In this document: positions 22,681 to 34,832 of the stretch, one piece after another | Layout of the letters: each line of letters opens with the position of its first letter | Position numbering within the stretch: position 1 is the stretch's first letter | Origin: Glandiceps talaboti | Lineage: Eukaryota; Hemichordata; Enteropneusta; Spengelidae | NCBI RefSeq assembly: GCF_964340395.1 | Contig: NC_135562.1 | Location: forward strand, 16,813,485-16,877,484 | Direction of reading: 5' to 3' | DNA: 64,000 nt | Notes under the pieces: model-generated | Database searches by the model: none | Told to the model about the DNA's origin: nothing | Seen by the model: only the letters and a program-made list of their open reading frames with translations | Program-made: the position numbers and the translations under genes

Positions 22681-23425
22681 CTTATACGTCACCTGCGACT
22701 ATGAATTCATTTTTGAATGTCTAAAAATGCTGTTTCATTTTTAAATAAATTTAAATCACTTCCGCGTTATACGGTTGAGCGTAGTATCATGTACCTCTCT
22801 GATAACTGCAATGCGGTTGTTTACATGTCAGCCTTAACTTTATCATTCAATCAGAGTGCGCGTTTGCTCAGTAGTATGACGTAATGTTTACTATTTGCAT
22901 ATCACTCAGCGATATATTCAAACTTATAACCATCAGCTGAAAAATGAGTGCATCTTTGTTTTGCGTACTGTATTCCATTAAATGCACATAAATGTTCGTG
23001 ATATGCTCTGTTGTTCTAGTTAAGCAAACATTACACCCTCAGTGGTGGTAATTTTCATATCCTTCATAAATTTAGGAATTCTTGTTTACGATCGCGTGAC
23101 GACCGTGTGTTCGCCGTCACTGGACTTTCACCATTGTGTGTGGAATTTTTTACTATTTCCCTGTGACATGAAAAGTACAGTTCAAAGACGTGTTACAATG
23201 TATACAACGGTGATATTTTGTTCGATTGACATCAAATTTGGCATTGGAAATGCTGGTTATAGCTCGATCTCTCGTTGTCTGCTAGATTTGTTTACAAGGG
23301 GACGTGCAGTGATCACGTGATACAACAAGCAAAAATACGGCTGTTGGTGAAAAATACGCCTGTGTATCTGCAGGTCTCTCGACCAATCAGAATGCGAGAT
23401 TGGTGACAGGTGACGTATAACAGTA
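22540..23425. mobile_element. Composite foldback element carrying hairpin 1
   Basis: After the hairpin, TTATACGTCACCTG (22682) is repeated inverted as CAGGTGACGTATAA (23408), giving a second, outer symmetry. TATATGTA occurs directly before the hairpin (22532-22539) and directly after 23425 (23426-23433), a possible 8-bp target-site duplication but of low complexity. The interior is richer in GC and contains CAATCAGAGTGCGCG and CCAATCAGAATGCG as a further inverted/direct pair of motifs. The open frame 23042-23320 lies inside and has no recognisable protein. Confidence 0.6.
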
Positions 23426-23433
23426 TATATGTA

Positions 23434-25100
23434 CCTACTGTAAATGCATAAATTCACTGGTTTAATTTGAGTGTTGTTGAGACCATCCTCTTTACATTTG
23501 GGTTTTCAACTTTTTCTACTGCAGAAAATAAATACATACAGAAATTGCATGAATCTGCTATTGGTTTTGCAACTCGGTGGGCTTTGTGAAGAAATTGGAT
23601 TTGGCATTGTAAATATTGTCATGAGTGAACAAATGGACATGCGTTTAAAGCTAAGCCTCATGGAATAGGACCTAAGTCCCGTGGATCACATTCACTTACG
23701 AAATTAATGACAGAGGTTTAGATGCACCCAAAGTTACGTGTCTTCCATACAAGTAGTGTCATAATTACGTAAATTCGAAGTAAATGTTCACATTTCGTAT
23801 CAGGCATCGGTACGAGAAAAAGGCAGTCTACTTCTGATTGTCAACATGTGTTAATTTTTTGTCCATTTTCTCCTATTGAATGTTGTAATTTTGATATCAA
23901 AGTTCAAAAACTTTTACAATTTTTTGGGTTTTTTGTTTGGGTACTTTGCACAAAAAATATCTTAAATACCAATAAAGATTCAGGCTTGCCTTTGGACTTC
24001 TGAACAGAAGATGTAAATGGGTGTATGGATGTCTCCACTCTGTCAAATTTAAGATCTGACTGTGTGGCTAAAATCAACTCTCAACTCTTTCTACCTGCAC
24101 TGTTATATTCCAGTGTGTGGATGCGTTTGATCATTATCGATATTAACTGAACATGACAAGATTCGAAAAAAATAATTTGTAAACACCCAGAACTCCTGAA
24201 ACTAAAGTTATTGGAAGTTCACAATCCCATAAAATAACAAACAGTGCATTTAGCTTTGTATAGTCATTTCCTAACTCAAACTAGTTGCATAATGTATTGT
24301 TAGGCTATTAACAATGAAACCACAATCACTAGAAACTATTTTGTACAGTTCAAGTTTTTTGATATTTTTACACCTTTTAATAATAATATATTATTGTTTT
24401 GAAAGGCTTATGTTACAATTCCTAACTTAAATTAAGTTGAAACGAGTGAAAAATTATGAAAATACAACAATTTTGTGTCAATAATTTTTTAAAATGTTAG
24501 GTAGTAAAGTTTTGTAAAATGACCTGTAGAGGGCAGTATATTGATCTATAGATAGATTGATGAAACTTCACTGTCAGACACAATTATAAATAAAGCTTAC
24601 CAACAGAATTCAAAAATTGATGTCTTTTCCTTCTGTGTAGCAGAATAAAAACGTACCTGCTGTTCACGTTATTAATCTTTCAAGTGTAATCTGTGTGTTC
24701 GATCATACAATTAAATGACTGAGATACTGTACTTTTGTATAGATGTATTCGACTAAAAGATTATAAAGATAGAAAACATTGCTAATCTATCCTCTGAAAC
24801 AACATTTTCTGTTTAAAAAATCAATTCTGACGAAAAAACATACTAAAAAGTTTACTTTAATAGTAGACAGCCCTTTGAAATGATAAATTGAATTTTATGT
24901 TCAATAATAGATATCTTTTTTGTATGGATTTATTTCATTTTTTTCAAAAAGTGCTCTTCTGTGGAGATTATAGATTTCTTTTCCCTTTCAGCATTTGTAC
25001 ATTTTCTAATGTAGGAATTATAGTTAAACGTGCAGTGACCTGATACAGAGATATCTGTTTGACCTTGTTATTGCAGTTTATCTAATGATCAGTAAGAATA
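23434..25100. other. Non-coding stretch, nothing recognised
   Basis: AT-rich with no splice-flanked frame. No repeat could be matched elsewhere in the window. Confidence 0.4.
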
Positions 25101-25429
25101 TGGTGCCTCCAGGACTGAGTTTATAAGCTTTTTACCTGGGTGAAAATACTAAATACAACCACATTCCAGTACTATGTTAATGTCAATGTATGTCTTTTAT
25201 AACATTCTGGTGTTGTTAGAACAGTTGATTGCATAGTAGGGGATTTCCTGAACATTTTTTGATACGTATGATAAATTACATCGCCAGTTCGTTTATAAGT
25301 TATATCTTAATACCTGGATTGATTTCAATCAATTGCAAGTGATGGCTAAGTATGCTTCAGTAAGTAGAATAATTTTAAATATGCTCCAAAAACTATACCT
25401 AATTACGTATGAACTCATCTTGTTCCCCT
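25101..25429. mobile_element. MITE family B, inverted copy
   Basis: It ends CATCTTGTTCCCCT followed by TTAA (25430-25433) and begins near GGTGCCTCCAGGACTGAGTT. Interior blocks such as AACAGTTGATTGCATAGTAG and TCAATTGCAAGTGATGG match the family in reverse orientation to the copy at 22075. The left TTAA has been lost. Confidence 0.8.
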
Positions 25430-25433
25430 TTAA

Positions 25434-26730
25434 AAACATCAAAATGAAAATACTTCAAAAAAATATCACAAATTTTTCTACATGACATACAGTTAAATTG
25501 TTCTGCAGCTGAGATGGTGCTATATTTATGTTTCACATTACTTGATTTTTTACCCAAATGAAATGTGCCCACATGAACAAAAAAAAAGGTGTTTAGTTTG
25601 GATTTTTAGTTGACAAAATAATTTAATTTACTGTGTTTTTCTCCTTGCTCAAAATACTGTAAAACAACTTTAGATGAAATTAAATTCAAAGAATCTTTTA
25701 AAAGTTGAATAACCCTCTAGCTGGCCTTGCTTGAATAATATGTTACCCCCCCTCAATCAGCAGAAGTTCTTTATTCCAATGTATGTGGAATGGTTGAGTG
25801 ACCCTTCAAAATTCCTGTGGAATATTATCATACCTTCTCCATACCCCCTTCCCTTGTCATACCCTTCCCCCTTTGCCATAAATAATGATGGCTTCCTTTG
25901 AAGTAGATTACGACTTTTAGAATCAAACTTTTTTTTCTTCTTTTTTACACCATTATTTTAGAGCTGTGAAAACCCCTTTACATTTTGTAAATTTAGTATC
26001 TAGGAATTCTTTGATCTTGAAATATAGTACGTGTGAAAGTTTGACAGTGAAAACTATTAGAGTACGATGTATGGTGTGTTGAAATCAGTGTGGAGTACCC
26101 TCCAGTAATGTCACTATGATTGTTTGGCTGATTAATGACTTTCTAATATGTACTGGGTGTCACATGGACACATCAATCACGCCAATAGGCCGTCGGCATT
26201 AAGCCCATTATCTGATTCAAATATAGCTGTGATTTGAAATGCTGTAATTTTGAAATCATATTTGTTGAGTGTTTGAAATAAGAAAACCACAACTCACATA
26301 GAAAGAATTAAGTTAATAAGTTAGGATTTGTAAAAAATAGTCCCTCAAGTAATAAATAAAATAAACATATTGAGCAATAGACTCTATATCGAAGCTGTAT
26401 CAGCACTGTGTTGAGAAAGTATATTAAATATCAACAACTTAAGGGGTCTTGATAAATTGTGACCTCATTGAGGACACTTATCTTATGAAGATAGGTTTCA
26501 ATTGTAGAAAGTTAGGGTTGCTCTTTCACATGCCATTGGATTCATCTCTTCCTTCTGTGAAGTCGAGGAGACGGGAGCAATCCTTTCGGAAAATTATTCT
26601 TGATTGGAGCTGAAGTGTTTTGAAGTGATCTGCATCCATGTATCCATCCCAGCGAACCCCACTAACAAGTCAGAATTTGTACTTATTTGTGTTTTCACCA
26701 CTAAGACGAGTTTTGAATATGTTGTTGCAG
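25434..26730. other. Presumed upstream intron of the exon at 26731
   Basis: Mostly AT-rich, with no repeat recognised. A short codon-like patch at about 26512-26600 (reading ..PLDSSLPSVKSRRREQSFRK) follows an AG but has no usable donor, so it is not called. In-frame with the exon, CCCAG at 26648-26652 offers an alternative phase-0 acceptor 78 nt upstream of the preferred one. Confidence 0.4.
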
Positions 26731-26871
26731 GGAACAAGTAATGGGAGTACAGGAAATCATCTTAGTCCTCATGATAACATACAAGAATTAAATGAATTAA
26801 GTGTACGGTCTTATACAGAGCTGTTACCTGATAGAAACCAATCAGGCTCACATGATGGAAGAGGCAAAGGG
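26731..26871 (+). CDS. Internal coding exon, phase 0-0, unidentified gene
   Basis: This exon of 141 nt (47 codons) lies between acceptor TTGTTGCAG|GG and a near-consensus donor, GGG|GTGAGTAAA. The pyrimidine-rich stretch TACTTATTTGTGTTTTCACC lies 30-50 bases upstream. The peptide begins GTSNGSTGNHLSPHDNIQEL and continues NELSVRSYTELLPDRNQ. It is rich in Ser, Asn, Gly and charged residues with no hydrophobic core, so it is probably a disordered linker of a larger intracellular protein. An in-frame alternative acceptor at 26652/26653 would add 26 residues (RTPLTSQ..FVFSPLRRVL..). I do not recognise the family. The next plausible plus-strand exon with matching phase is at 59976; whether they are joined is inference. 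Confidence 0.7.
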
Positions 26872-29006
26872 GTGAGTAAATTTTCATTTTCGTTTTTTTT
26901 GTGTAATTTTTTTACTTTTTATTTAAAAAAAAGAAAATGATCAAATTTTCACAAGATATCTGGCATACATCACAGAAAGCCAAGTTGAGTAAAAAAATAG
27001 TTTTATATTCCTGAACTGAAATTAGCTTTTTTATAACAAAATTCACGAAAAATTTCTCAAAAAATTGCACGAACTAAGAAAAGCTAAGGAGATCCAAGAA
27101 GAGATTTCTTATTTCATAATTGATTGAGCTTTTTTTAAAATAAAAATAATCAAACGATTTCTGAAAATATTCAATATAGACTGCATACATATTTACAACG
27201 AAAGCCACGAGAGCCAAATATAGATTAATTACTATTGTGTCAGAAAAAACAGCTAGCTGTACTTTGCATCAAAAATTCCTATGTATTGACCAATCAACCA
27301 TCTAATCAAAATAAACATTATGATGATGATGATGATGATGAAAATTAGATTCGATCAGATTTTTAAACCACGAACTTGGCTGGCTGGACCTTTCCATTTG
27401 ATGTACACTCCAATTTCTTGTTGCAAATTTAGTAGCATTTGATAAATTGTGTAAAAGGGCACTACATTCTGTGATTTAAGCCTCACTTTACTGTTAGTGG
27501 ACACTGACGTGAAAACGAGGTTGGATAAGAGGGAGAACACGTGAAAGAATTATGTTAATCTATTAAGATTTTATTCGTTATCACAACAATCTCTCTTTGT
27601 GAGAAATTATGTTTTCTTGTATATGCACACTGATGTATTCTACTTCATAATGCGAGTCTAGATGTGTAACTTTAGCAGATCAGATATTTTAAGTCAATTT
27701 TTTTTATATATTCCCTTAGTTTGGTAGGATTATTTTTTTTCAAGACTGTGATAATAAAAAAAATAGGTGCATTATAATTAAATGTGTATAACTGAAGTAA
27801 TAAATGCACCAACCTAAAGTTCTTGACAGAAGCTGTGTAGTTGTTAGAGATTTTGGGAAAAAAAATTATCAATTATGGATAATTATATAATTTTTTGTGA
27901 TTCTGAATTTTTGTAAATGAGATGAAATTATTTGTGAGCGTTGTTATGGTTGTCTGATGTCAGGATTGAGTGAGGAGGGAGTGGAATATCTGCTGTTTCA
28001 ACGTACATGAAATTATGTTTTTAGAGGAGTGCTAACAGAGAAGGGAGGTTTTGTAAAAAGTAACTATTTCTAAGTAGTGTTTGTAACCTGATATAAATAA
28101 TCACAAGTCCTGGTAAAAGAAAGGAAACGAAAAAAACACAAGGAAAACACACCAAAAACCATCGATTCTGCATCGATCATAATGTAACTCAGGTTCCATG
28201 AGACTGCGTAGAGAGCCTACTACCCCAACATTCAGTGGGCAAGATGTTATGCTTGCAATCACAACAGATATTTTTGGCATGCCGCAAAAATTAAGAATTT
28301 ATTCGGCAGAATCGCAGTATTGGACCATATTTCCTCTAGAGTTGGAGGAATTCAAGTATAATACATGTACTCCAGTATGTGCATACAAATTTTTGACAAA
28401 GTAGTACTAGCAGGCAGTCTCGTTCAATTTTCTAATTTTGACAACTATATGAATTCAGATTATTGTCGTGTTATTTAAAACAAGAGAAAAAAATTTACAA
28501 ATGAGAAAAATAGCAAAAAAAAATGATCAAAAATCTCAGGTACAGAAGGTATCAGGTTCGTGATTCCTCCGACTCATCAGTCTACCAACACAACAAAACT
28601 AATTTTGACTGTCCTTTTTGTGGTCCCAAATTTTGTGATTTTCCGTACATTTGGCCAAAGCATGTTTTAGTAAAAATCTGGTAGGTGTTAAAATTATAAA
28701 TACTTCAATATTCAATTGACTCTTCTCTGGTGTTAATATCTGCTTGACATAAAAATGACTTAAAGATTTCTTGAAACGTCGAAAACAGAATAATGATTTT
28801 ATGAGAATAAGTAGGTAACAGCTCCGTGCTTGCACACCTAGTGGAAATTTCCATTGGATTGTGTTTTCCAGTGTAAGAGTGTATGTGAAGTAGATGGTGA
28901 AATACTTGACAAACAAGTTGCTATGGTAACAGATACAGTGTTTAATTTGATCATTATGTGTAATGACACAACTATGAGAATTCAATAAAACTTTGATGAG
29001 ATTTAA
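26872..29006. other. Intronic or intergenic DNA
   Basis: It begins with the GTGAGT donor and then runs very AT-rich. A (GAT)n microsatellite lies at 27321-27340. The 68-codon plus-strand frame at 28198 and the 128-codon minus-strand frame at 28599-28985 have no flanking splice pair or recognisable protein, so I do not call them. Confidence 0.4.
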
Positions 29007-29150
29007 AGGGGCACATACACAGCTTTGTAGGTTTTATGGGTTATTTAAGGTTTTTGTATTAAAAGCTATGATCATTTTCAGTACAGTGGAACTCATAAAA
29101 AATAATCGCTAACTGGATAGAGTTTAAATTTACTGAAAATTTGGATGCAA
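29007..29150 (+). mobile_element. MITE family B, partial copy
   Basis: After TTAA (29003-29006), the sequence AGGGGCACATACACAGCTTTG, then GTTTTATGGGTTATTTAAGG resembles the left arm at 22075. Similarity fades after roughly 140 bases and no right terminus was found. Confidence 0.6.
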
Positions 29151-31034
29151 TCAGGCAAACAATTTGAATTAGACACAAATGACTGGCAAATTTTTGTTGA
29201 GGAAAAAATATGTCTTCAAATTGTAACCTGAAAACTGAAGCTGACTCAGTTCACCATGATTTAGTACACATTTAGCTCAAGAAGTGGTGTCCAACTGAGA
29301 TAGCATTTGACAAGCTTGTGCTAAGACAGACTAGGACGAAAACTTCACCGGGATATTTTAGCACCTGGAAGGGTTAACGCATGCACCATTCCTATATGAA
29401 TACACCATATTCATTGTCAATATCAGGTCTGTTCAGTTTGCTGTCTAAGCTAATTTGATGTGCCACTGACGAACATAATTTCTAGTGACACACCAAAATT
29501 TGGTGTTACCCAATCTATTACTATATGGTGACTCACAAGAAATCCCAGTTTTTCTCATTTTCATTTTTTACTCACAACAACAAGATTTTGCCATCATTGC
29601 TGGCCACACTATCTGTAGTCCACGGTAGACTAGCAAACTGGAAAGTGATATTTTAGCATGTCTTAGCTATAACACCTGGCTAGCTCAGTGTTAACATCAG
29701 GCTGGCACCAGGCTTGTTCAGTGTAAGCAGTGAGCAAATGCTATTTACACTCCCCCCCCCCCAGCATGTGTAAAAATGTTGTTGCCTACACCAGCCCATT
29801 ATTAACATTAGGCCAATACTTGAATAGCAAATTGCAATGATATTCTTAAGTTTTATGTATGTACATGTACAAAATCAAATTAATGAAAATGTCAGAGAAA
29901 AATCTCCAACTTATATTCCTCGTTTATTTAATTCAATATAAAGAAGATACTTCTTCATACAAATAAAACCTGTAAAGTAGCTACGAAATAGAAGAATTCG
30001 TGGAGATTACCTCAATCGTTGAATGAATTGCCCTAAAACTAGGAGACATTTGAAAACACAAATACACAAAAGTAATCTACAAAAGTGAAAGGAAAGCCTT
30101 CGTTTATATTTTATTGAAGAAAAGATTTATAGCAAATGTGAATCATAGTATTGAATAATTGATGTATGGACACTGTAGACTTGTAGTAAATAAAATAGTT
30201 AGAAGACAGAGATAAAATCAACTTGCCCCGATTCTGTTTTTATCAGACATTTTTATGGATATATGAACAAAATTGACTCATTGTACTATGCAATGATCGA
30301 GAAACATCAAAAAGATAACATTTGATGAGCCTACTGAGTCTGTTTGACACATCCCTGTAGTCTGATGTTCTCTGCTTTTATTTTGTTTTGAAATAGAATC
30401 TTCGTTATTTTCTGATAAAAAGTGCCATTTATTTCTCAATTTGATACTTGCTGGTAAATGGAAAATCGATGTAAAAACAAACAGTTCTGCTTTAACAACA
30501 CATCAAAATTAAGCAGAAGATAATAATCCTCTGAAGGTCCCTTTCATGATATACACACATTACGGATATGTTATTCATTAAGTAAATTAAGGTATTTCTT
30601 TGGAACTCATTTTGATTAATTATTTTGCGTGGTACATGATTGTGATCCCATGCAAATGAGTTAATGATAGGGACTGCATGGTGCATGATATGACAGTTTA
30701 AATATGTCGTAAAGTGATAACAAAAATCTTACCACTCCACAGATTTTTCTGAAACAGTTAATTTGGACATTATACAATTATTATGTGACAATTGGCTAAT
30801 TATTATTTTTTATTTTTTTTAAATTAGCAAATTGTTTGTATATTTTGTCTAAAAATATTTTTGAAAAAAACATCAAAAATAACAAAATGCTCAATATTAA
30901 TTTAAAATTCTTTATAGATAATAGTGAACATGATGACAACGTCAGGTAAGGTGTTATGGTAATCAGCATCTTATTTTCCCTTGCTAGTGTAAGTTCTGTC
31001 ACTAAATGACCTCCATCCAGCAAGGCCATATCTG
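29151..31034. other. Non-coding stretch, nothing recognised
   Basis: AT-rich. A short C tract lies at about 29752-29762. No exon or repeat is supported. Confidence 0.4.
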
Positions 31035-31290
31035 AGCATGAAGCATTATTATTTTCAGACTTGCATTCAAAGCTTGGTTCTATTGACCTTTCTTCGAATT
31101 TTTGACCTGTCCTTCATCGACACCTCTCCTTTCCTCTCTTAATCTTTAAGTTGTACGGAATTGTGGGTGGCATCCAAGCCTGAAGCATTATTATTTTCAG
31201 ACTTGCATTCAAAGCTTAGTTTTGTTGACCTTTCCTACATCAACACCTCTACATTACCTCTGTTTTATCTTTCAGTTGTACAAAACCTAG
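31035..31290 (+). repeat. Tandem duplication, unit 142 bp
   Basis: GAAGCATTATTATTTTCAGA with the following TTGCATTCAAAGCTT occurs at 31040 and again at 31182. Both are followed by TTGACCTTTC, then CGACACCTCT/CAACACCTCT and a TTTAAGTTGTAC/TTTCAGTTGTAC end. The offset is 142 bp. A second, shorter direct repeat, ACTTTTATGCAAATATCAA, occurs at about 31326 and 31520. Confidence 0.85.
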
Positions 31291-31599
31291 CTGTAATGTC
31301 ATTGAACCACTTTCAGGAATTTGATACTTTTATGCAAATATCAAGATGATTTTAGAATTATTGTCAGTGGTTAGAATAAATTTATGTAATTCAGATAAAA
31401 AAAATGTTACCAATCTTAGAAATGTTCAGAAAAAGAAATAGGCAAAGGTTGAAATAGCAATAATCTACTTTCAAAAATTGTCTGACAGAAAGATGATCAA
31501 ATTGATTTTTTTATTGTTACTTTTATGCAAATATCAACATGATTTTGGACTAGAATCTTAAAATAAATAAAAGTTTTAATAATTTGGAAAATTTCTAAT

Positions 31600-34500
31600 T
31601 AAAAGTGATCAAAATTTTAGAAAAATGAAAATTCGGTCATTTATCATGTTGCAGGTAGATACTTGTAGTGTAGGGGTCAAAGTTGAGACTAGTGTGACCT
31701 TCACAATGTGTGGCGATGTGACTGTTCTACATTCTAGTCACACAAATTCTTTTACTTAATTGCTATGATTAGGTTGTACATGCTATATCTGTACATGTAC
31801 TTGAAATGTCCATCAAGTCACAACCCAGTAGAGAATTCAAAAACATATTAGTTTTAAAACCTTGATATTCAACAAAAACAATTATGGTTATTTGCAAAGA
31901 TTTTAGTTTGTTCAGCTTTAATAGCCAGAATCTACTTGTCAAATGGATTGTTTGTTTGAGTGCACTGAGAAACATGTATTTGGAGACATGATGTTGTCAT
32001 CTCGATATGATCATGAACATTTCTTGGTTGATAAAATATACAGTAAAGACTTTTACAACAAGGTATATTCCTAAATTTTAGGATATGACGTGAAAACTGT
32101 CCCTATATAAAGCAGTTTGGTGAACGTTTCAAATACACATCTTAGACTAATAATGATAATAATATTTAAAATATTGCTCTTAAAGGCCCCGGGCCAAAAT
32201 CATACATTTTACAAATGGGAACAAAATATAAATGGTTACAAAACAGTAGAGATAAAGTTTTTTGAATTTTTTTGTGACATCCTCAGCAAAGGTATTCAGA
32301 ACTGTATTGTTTTGTCTTTCCTGCAAAGTGATTGCTGTTGTATTGTATATCCTTTTTGTTCGTGATTTTCCGATATTTTTTGCCAAATCAAATCAAATCA
32401 AATTAAATTAAATTAAATTAAATTAAAGAAAAGAAAAACAGTAGATAAATATGAGAAATTAATTAAATACATTATTTCCTTAGCTTTAATTGTAGACACA
32501 AATTGCCAATTTGGCTATTACTGAATTCTTATTGCATGACATATGAGAGTATAAAATTTGTCTATTGTACACTGTCTATACAACAACTTCGGCAAGTATT
32601 TTTCCTTTCTTTCAGTTTGTAATACAGGAATGAAATGAAATTCATCCTCAGTATCTGTTCATATACAAATTTTGCAAAGACAGTTTTCAAATCTGTAGTA
32701 ATTGACCTATCAATTTGAATTTCCATGATAATATTTAGCCAATATCTTTTTCATGGTAATGATAAACACACACACGCTTCAATGTTATAAACGACAAGTT
32801 ATTTACAGCAAATTGGTTATGCTCCTTATATATCGCTGTGTGGAAAATGACTTTCAGAATCACACAAAAATATGAATTTTGAGTTATTTTAGGACCTGAT
32901 GTTGTTATTTCAATGAGATTATTGATATGAAGTGAAGCGAAAATTATGAAAAATTATAAAATTAATTTTAGATATACATGTACATGTGTATATATGTAAT
33001 ATAATAAATATATTAAATAATTGGGCATGTCATTTCAAGTTTCATATTACCAATAATTTAAGTTTCCTGAAGCATAATCTGTTAGTGATATTGAAAATAC
33101 AAATTACAAGATGACAAAATTATATTCAATCATGTATCAATAGATGTAATTCTAGAATTTTTTTTCAAATGTCACATTATTATGTTACAAGTATTTTTGC
33201 TTGCTTAATTTCTCAGTGATTTTGAAAATAAATTAAGTAAAATTTGATATACTAACAGACAACCAGATTATAGCAATTCAATAGTTTAATTTTATGTAAA
33301 ATCCAAGAGCTTCTTGGAAAAAGATGGAATTAATTTTAAAAAAAATAATAATAATTTTCTCTATTGATTTGCTAATGTTAATTGATTTGTTCTACGAATG
33401 AATTTTGAAATACAAATTAATACAAACAATCAAATTAGGTTTGTCTGTATTTATTTCCAAGTGATTTAAATATATTAAAACTTGATTTGTCTGACTGGAG
33501 TGAAATTGAAAACACAAATTATCAGAACAACTAAATTAAATGTTATGCATTTATTTCCAAATGTTCAAAATTGATCGATGCTTGGAATAAATGTGGAATT
33601 ACGAATTAAAAGAGAAACATTTAGCTGTTTGGAAAAAAAATTATTGCTAAGTTCCTGTTTTAGAATTCCCAATAAAATTTCTGTCTTGAAGAAAATTATT
33701 GGAAAGGTAAAATACTTAAGGCACTTTGATTTGGAGGGAGACAAGGTCACTTTAAATCTATGCATCATGTCTACGTTCCTTAGTAATCGTTAAATGCATG
33801 ACGCCACTCTCTAGTCAAGCTAAATCCTACAGAAAACTTCTTTCCTAACCAAAAAAACCAGCTGACAACGAAGTAGATATTTGAAATAATAACAGGATTT
33901 AAATTTATTCTCGTATAAAATATTGATTGCACCGGATGTCAGCACTTTTTGATGCACATTTTGATGTTACATTTAAGATAAATTGTGAACGATAAGTACA
34001 TAAAATGCTGCTGGGAATTGGACATATGTGTCTGTAGTATTCATCCTTTTGAGGAAGATAATTGGAGTACAGAATACTGTCTATTAATTTGCCTGCCAAA
34101 CAAAACATCAGGATTTATTATATTTTAGTGGCTTGAATAACTTGGTAATCATCATTCTTGAATGAATCCTTTGTCCAATTGGTAATATTTCATTGACAAT
34201 AATTAAACCACAGAAGCCATTCTTTTGGTATATAAAACACACTAAGTAACTGACTGATATCAGATGAACTGTATGACATCAAAATCTGGAGGGAATTTTC
34301 CACGTAATGGATGTTGTGGTTAAATATCGAGGCTTTACATAACTACATTTGCAGCAATTCATCTTTTCACAGATGAAATGTTTCCATTAGGGGAGAAATC
34401 CATTTGAAACGCTTGTTCATTCAGCAGCAGGGTTCTCTTGAATTCCAAACTCCTGTTCAGAAACCTTTGTATTTCAGCTGTGTATTTATGATTTGCTGAA

Positions 34501-34798
34501 TGTTATACATTGAATTGTAAAACCTGCAGGTTAGCTCTTTAGTTGTGATTATGGACTAATTATCACTTCTTTGCAGGTGTTTGCAAAAAGATAATTCAAC
34601 AAAACAACATGCAGGTTTCTTATAACTAAATGAATTCGGCCCTTTAAAATTTAAAATGAGGCAAATGTTGGTACATTCATTTTGAGTTAACTTTCATTGC
34701 AGTATCATAAAATGCAGCCGTTCTAACTGAATGAAAAGCAATATGATTGCATGGTCTCAGTTCTTTCATTGCTCTAATTAAAAAAAAAAACGACAAGC
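31600..34798. other. AT-rich stretch with simple and degenerate repeats
   Basis: A pentanucleotide run, (AAATC)n then (AAATT)n, lies at 32385-32428. Between about 33050 and 33560, a loose motif of the type GAAAATACAAATTA.. and TTTATTTCCAA recurs at roughly 100-bp spacing, suggesting a very degraded tandem array. No exon is supported. The overlapping two-strand frames at 32117-32386 and 33565-33793 mirror each other. Confidence 0.5.
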
Positions 34799-34832
34799 AA
34801 TAATAATAGTAATAATAATAATAATAATAATA
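34799..34832. repeat. (AAT)n microsatellite
   Basis: Ten or more AAT units with one AGT interruption. It causes the Tyr run in the overlapping minus-strand frame at 34677-34976. Confidence 0.95.

Noticed and set aside
26512-26600. Codon-like patch PLDSSLPSVKSRRREQSFRK upstream of the 26731 exon
   Set aside because: An acceptor AG is available but no usable GT donor precedes the in-frame stop.
28198-28404. 68-codon plus-strand frame starting MRLRREPTTPTFSGQDVM
   Set aside because: The beginning looks protein-like but there is no acceptor/donor pair in frame and no recognisable continuation.
28599-28985. 128-codon minus-strand open frame
   Set aside because: Random-looking composition, no splice signals at either end and no family resemblance.
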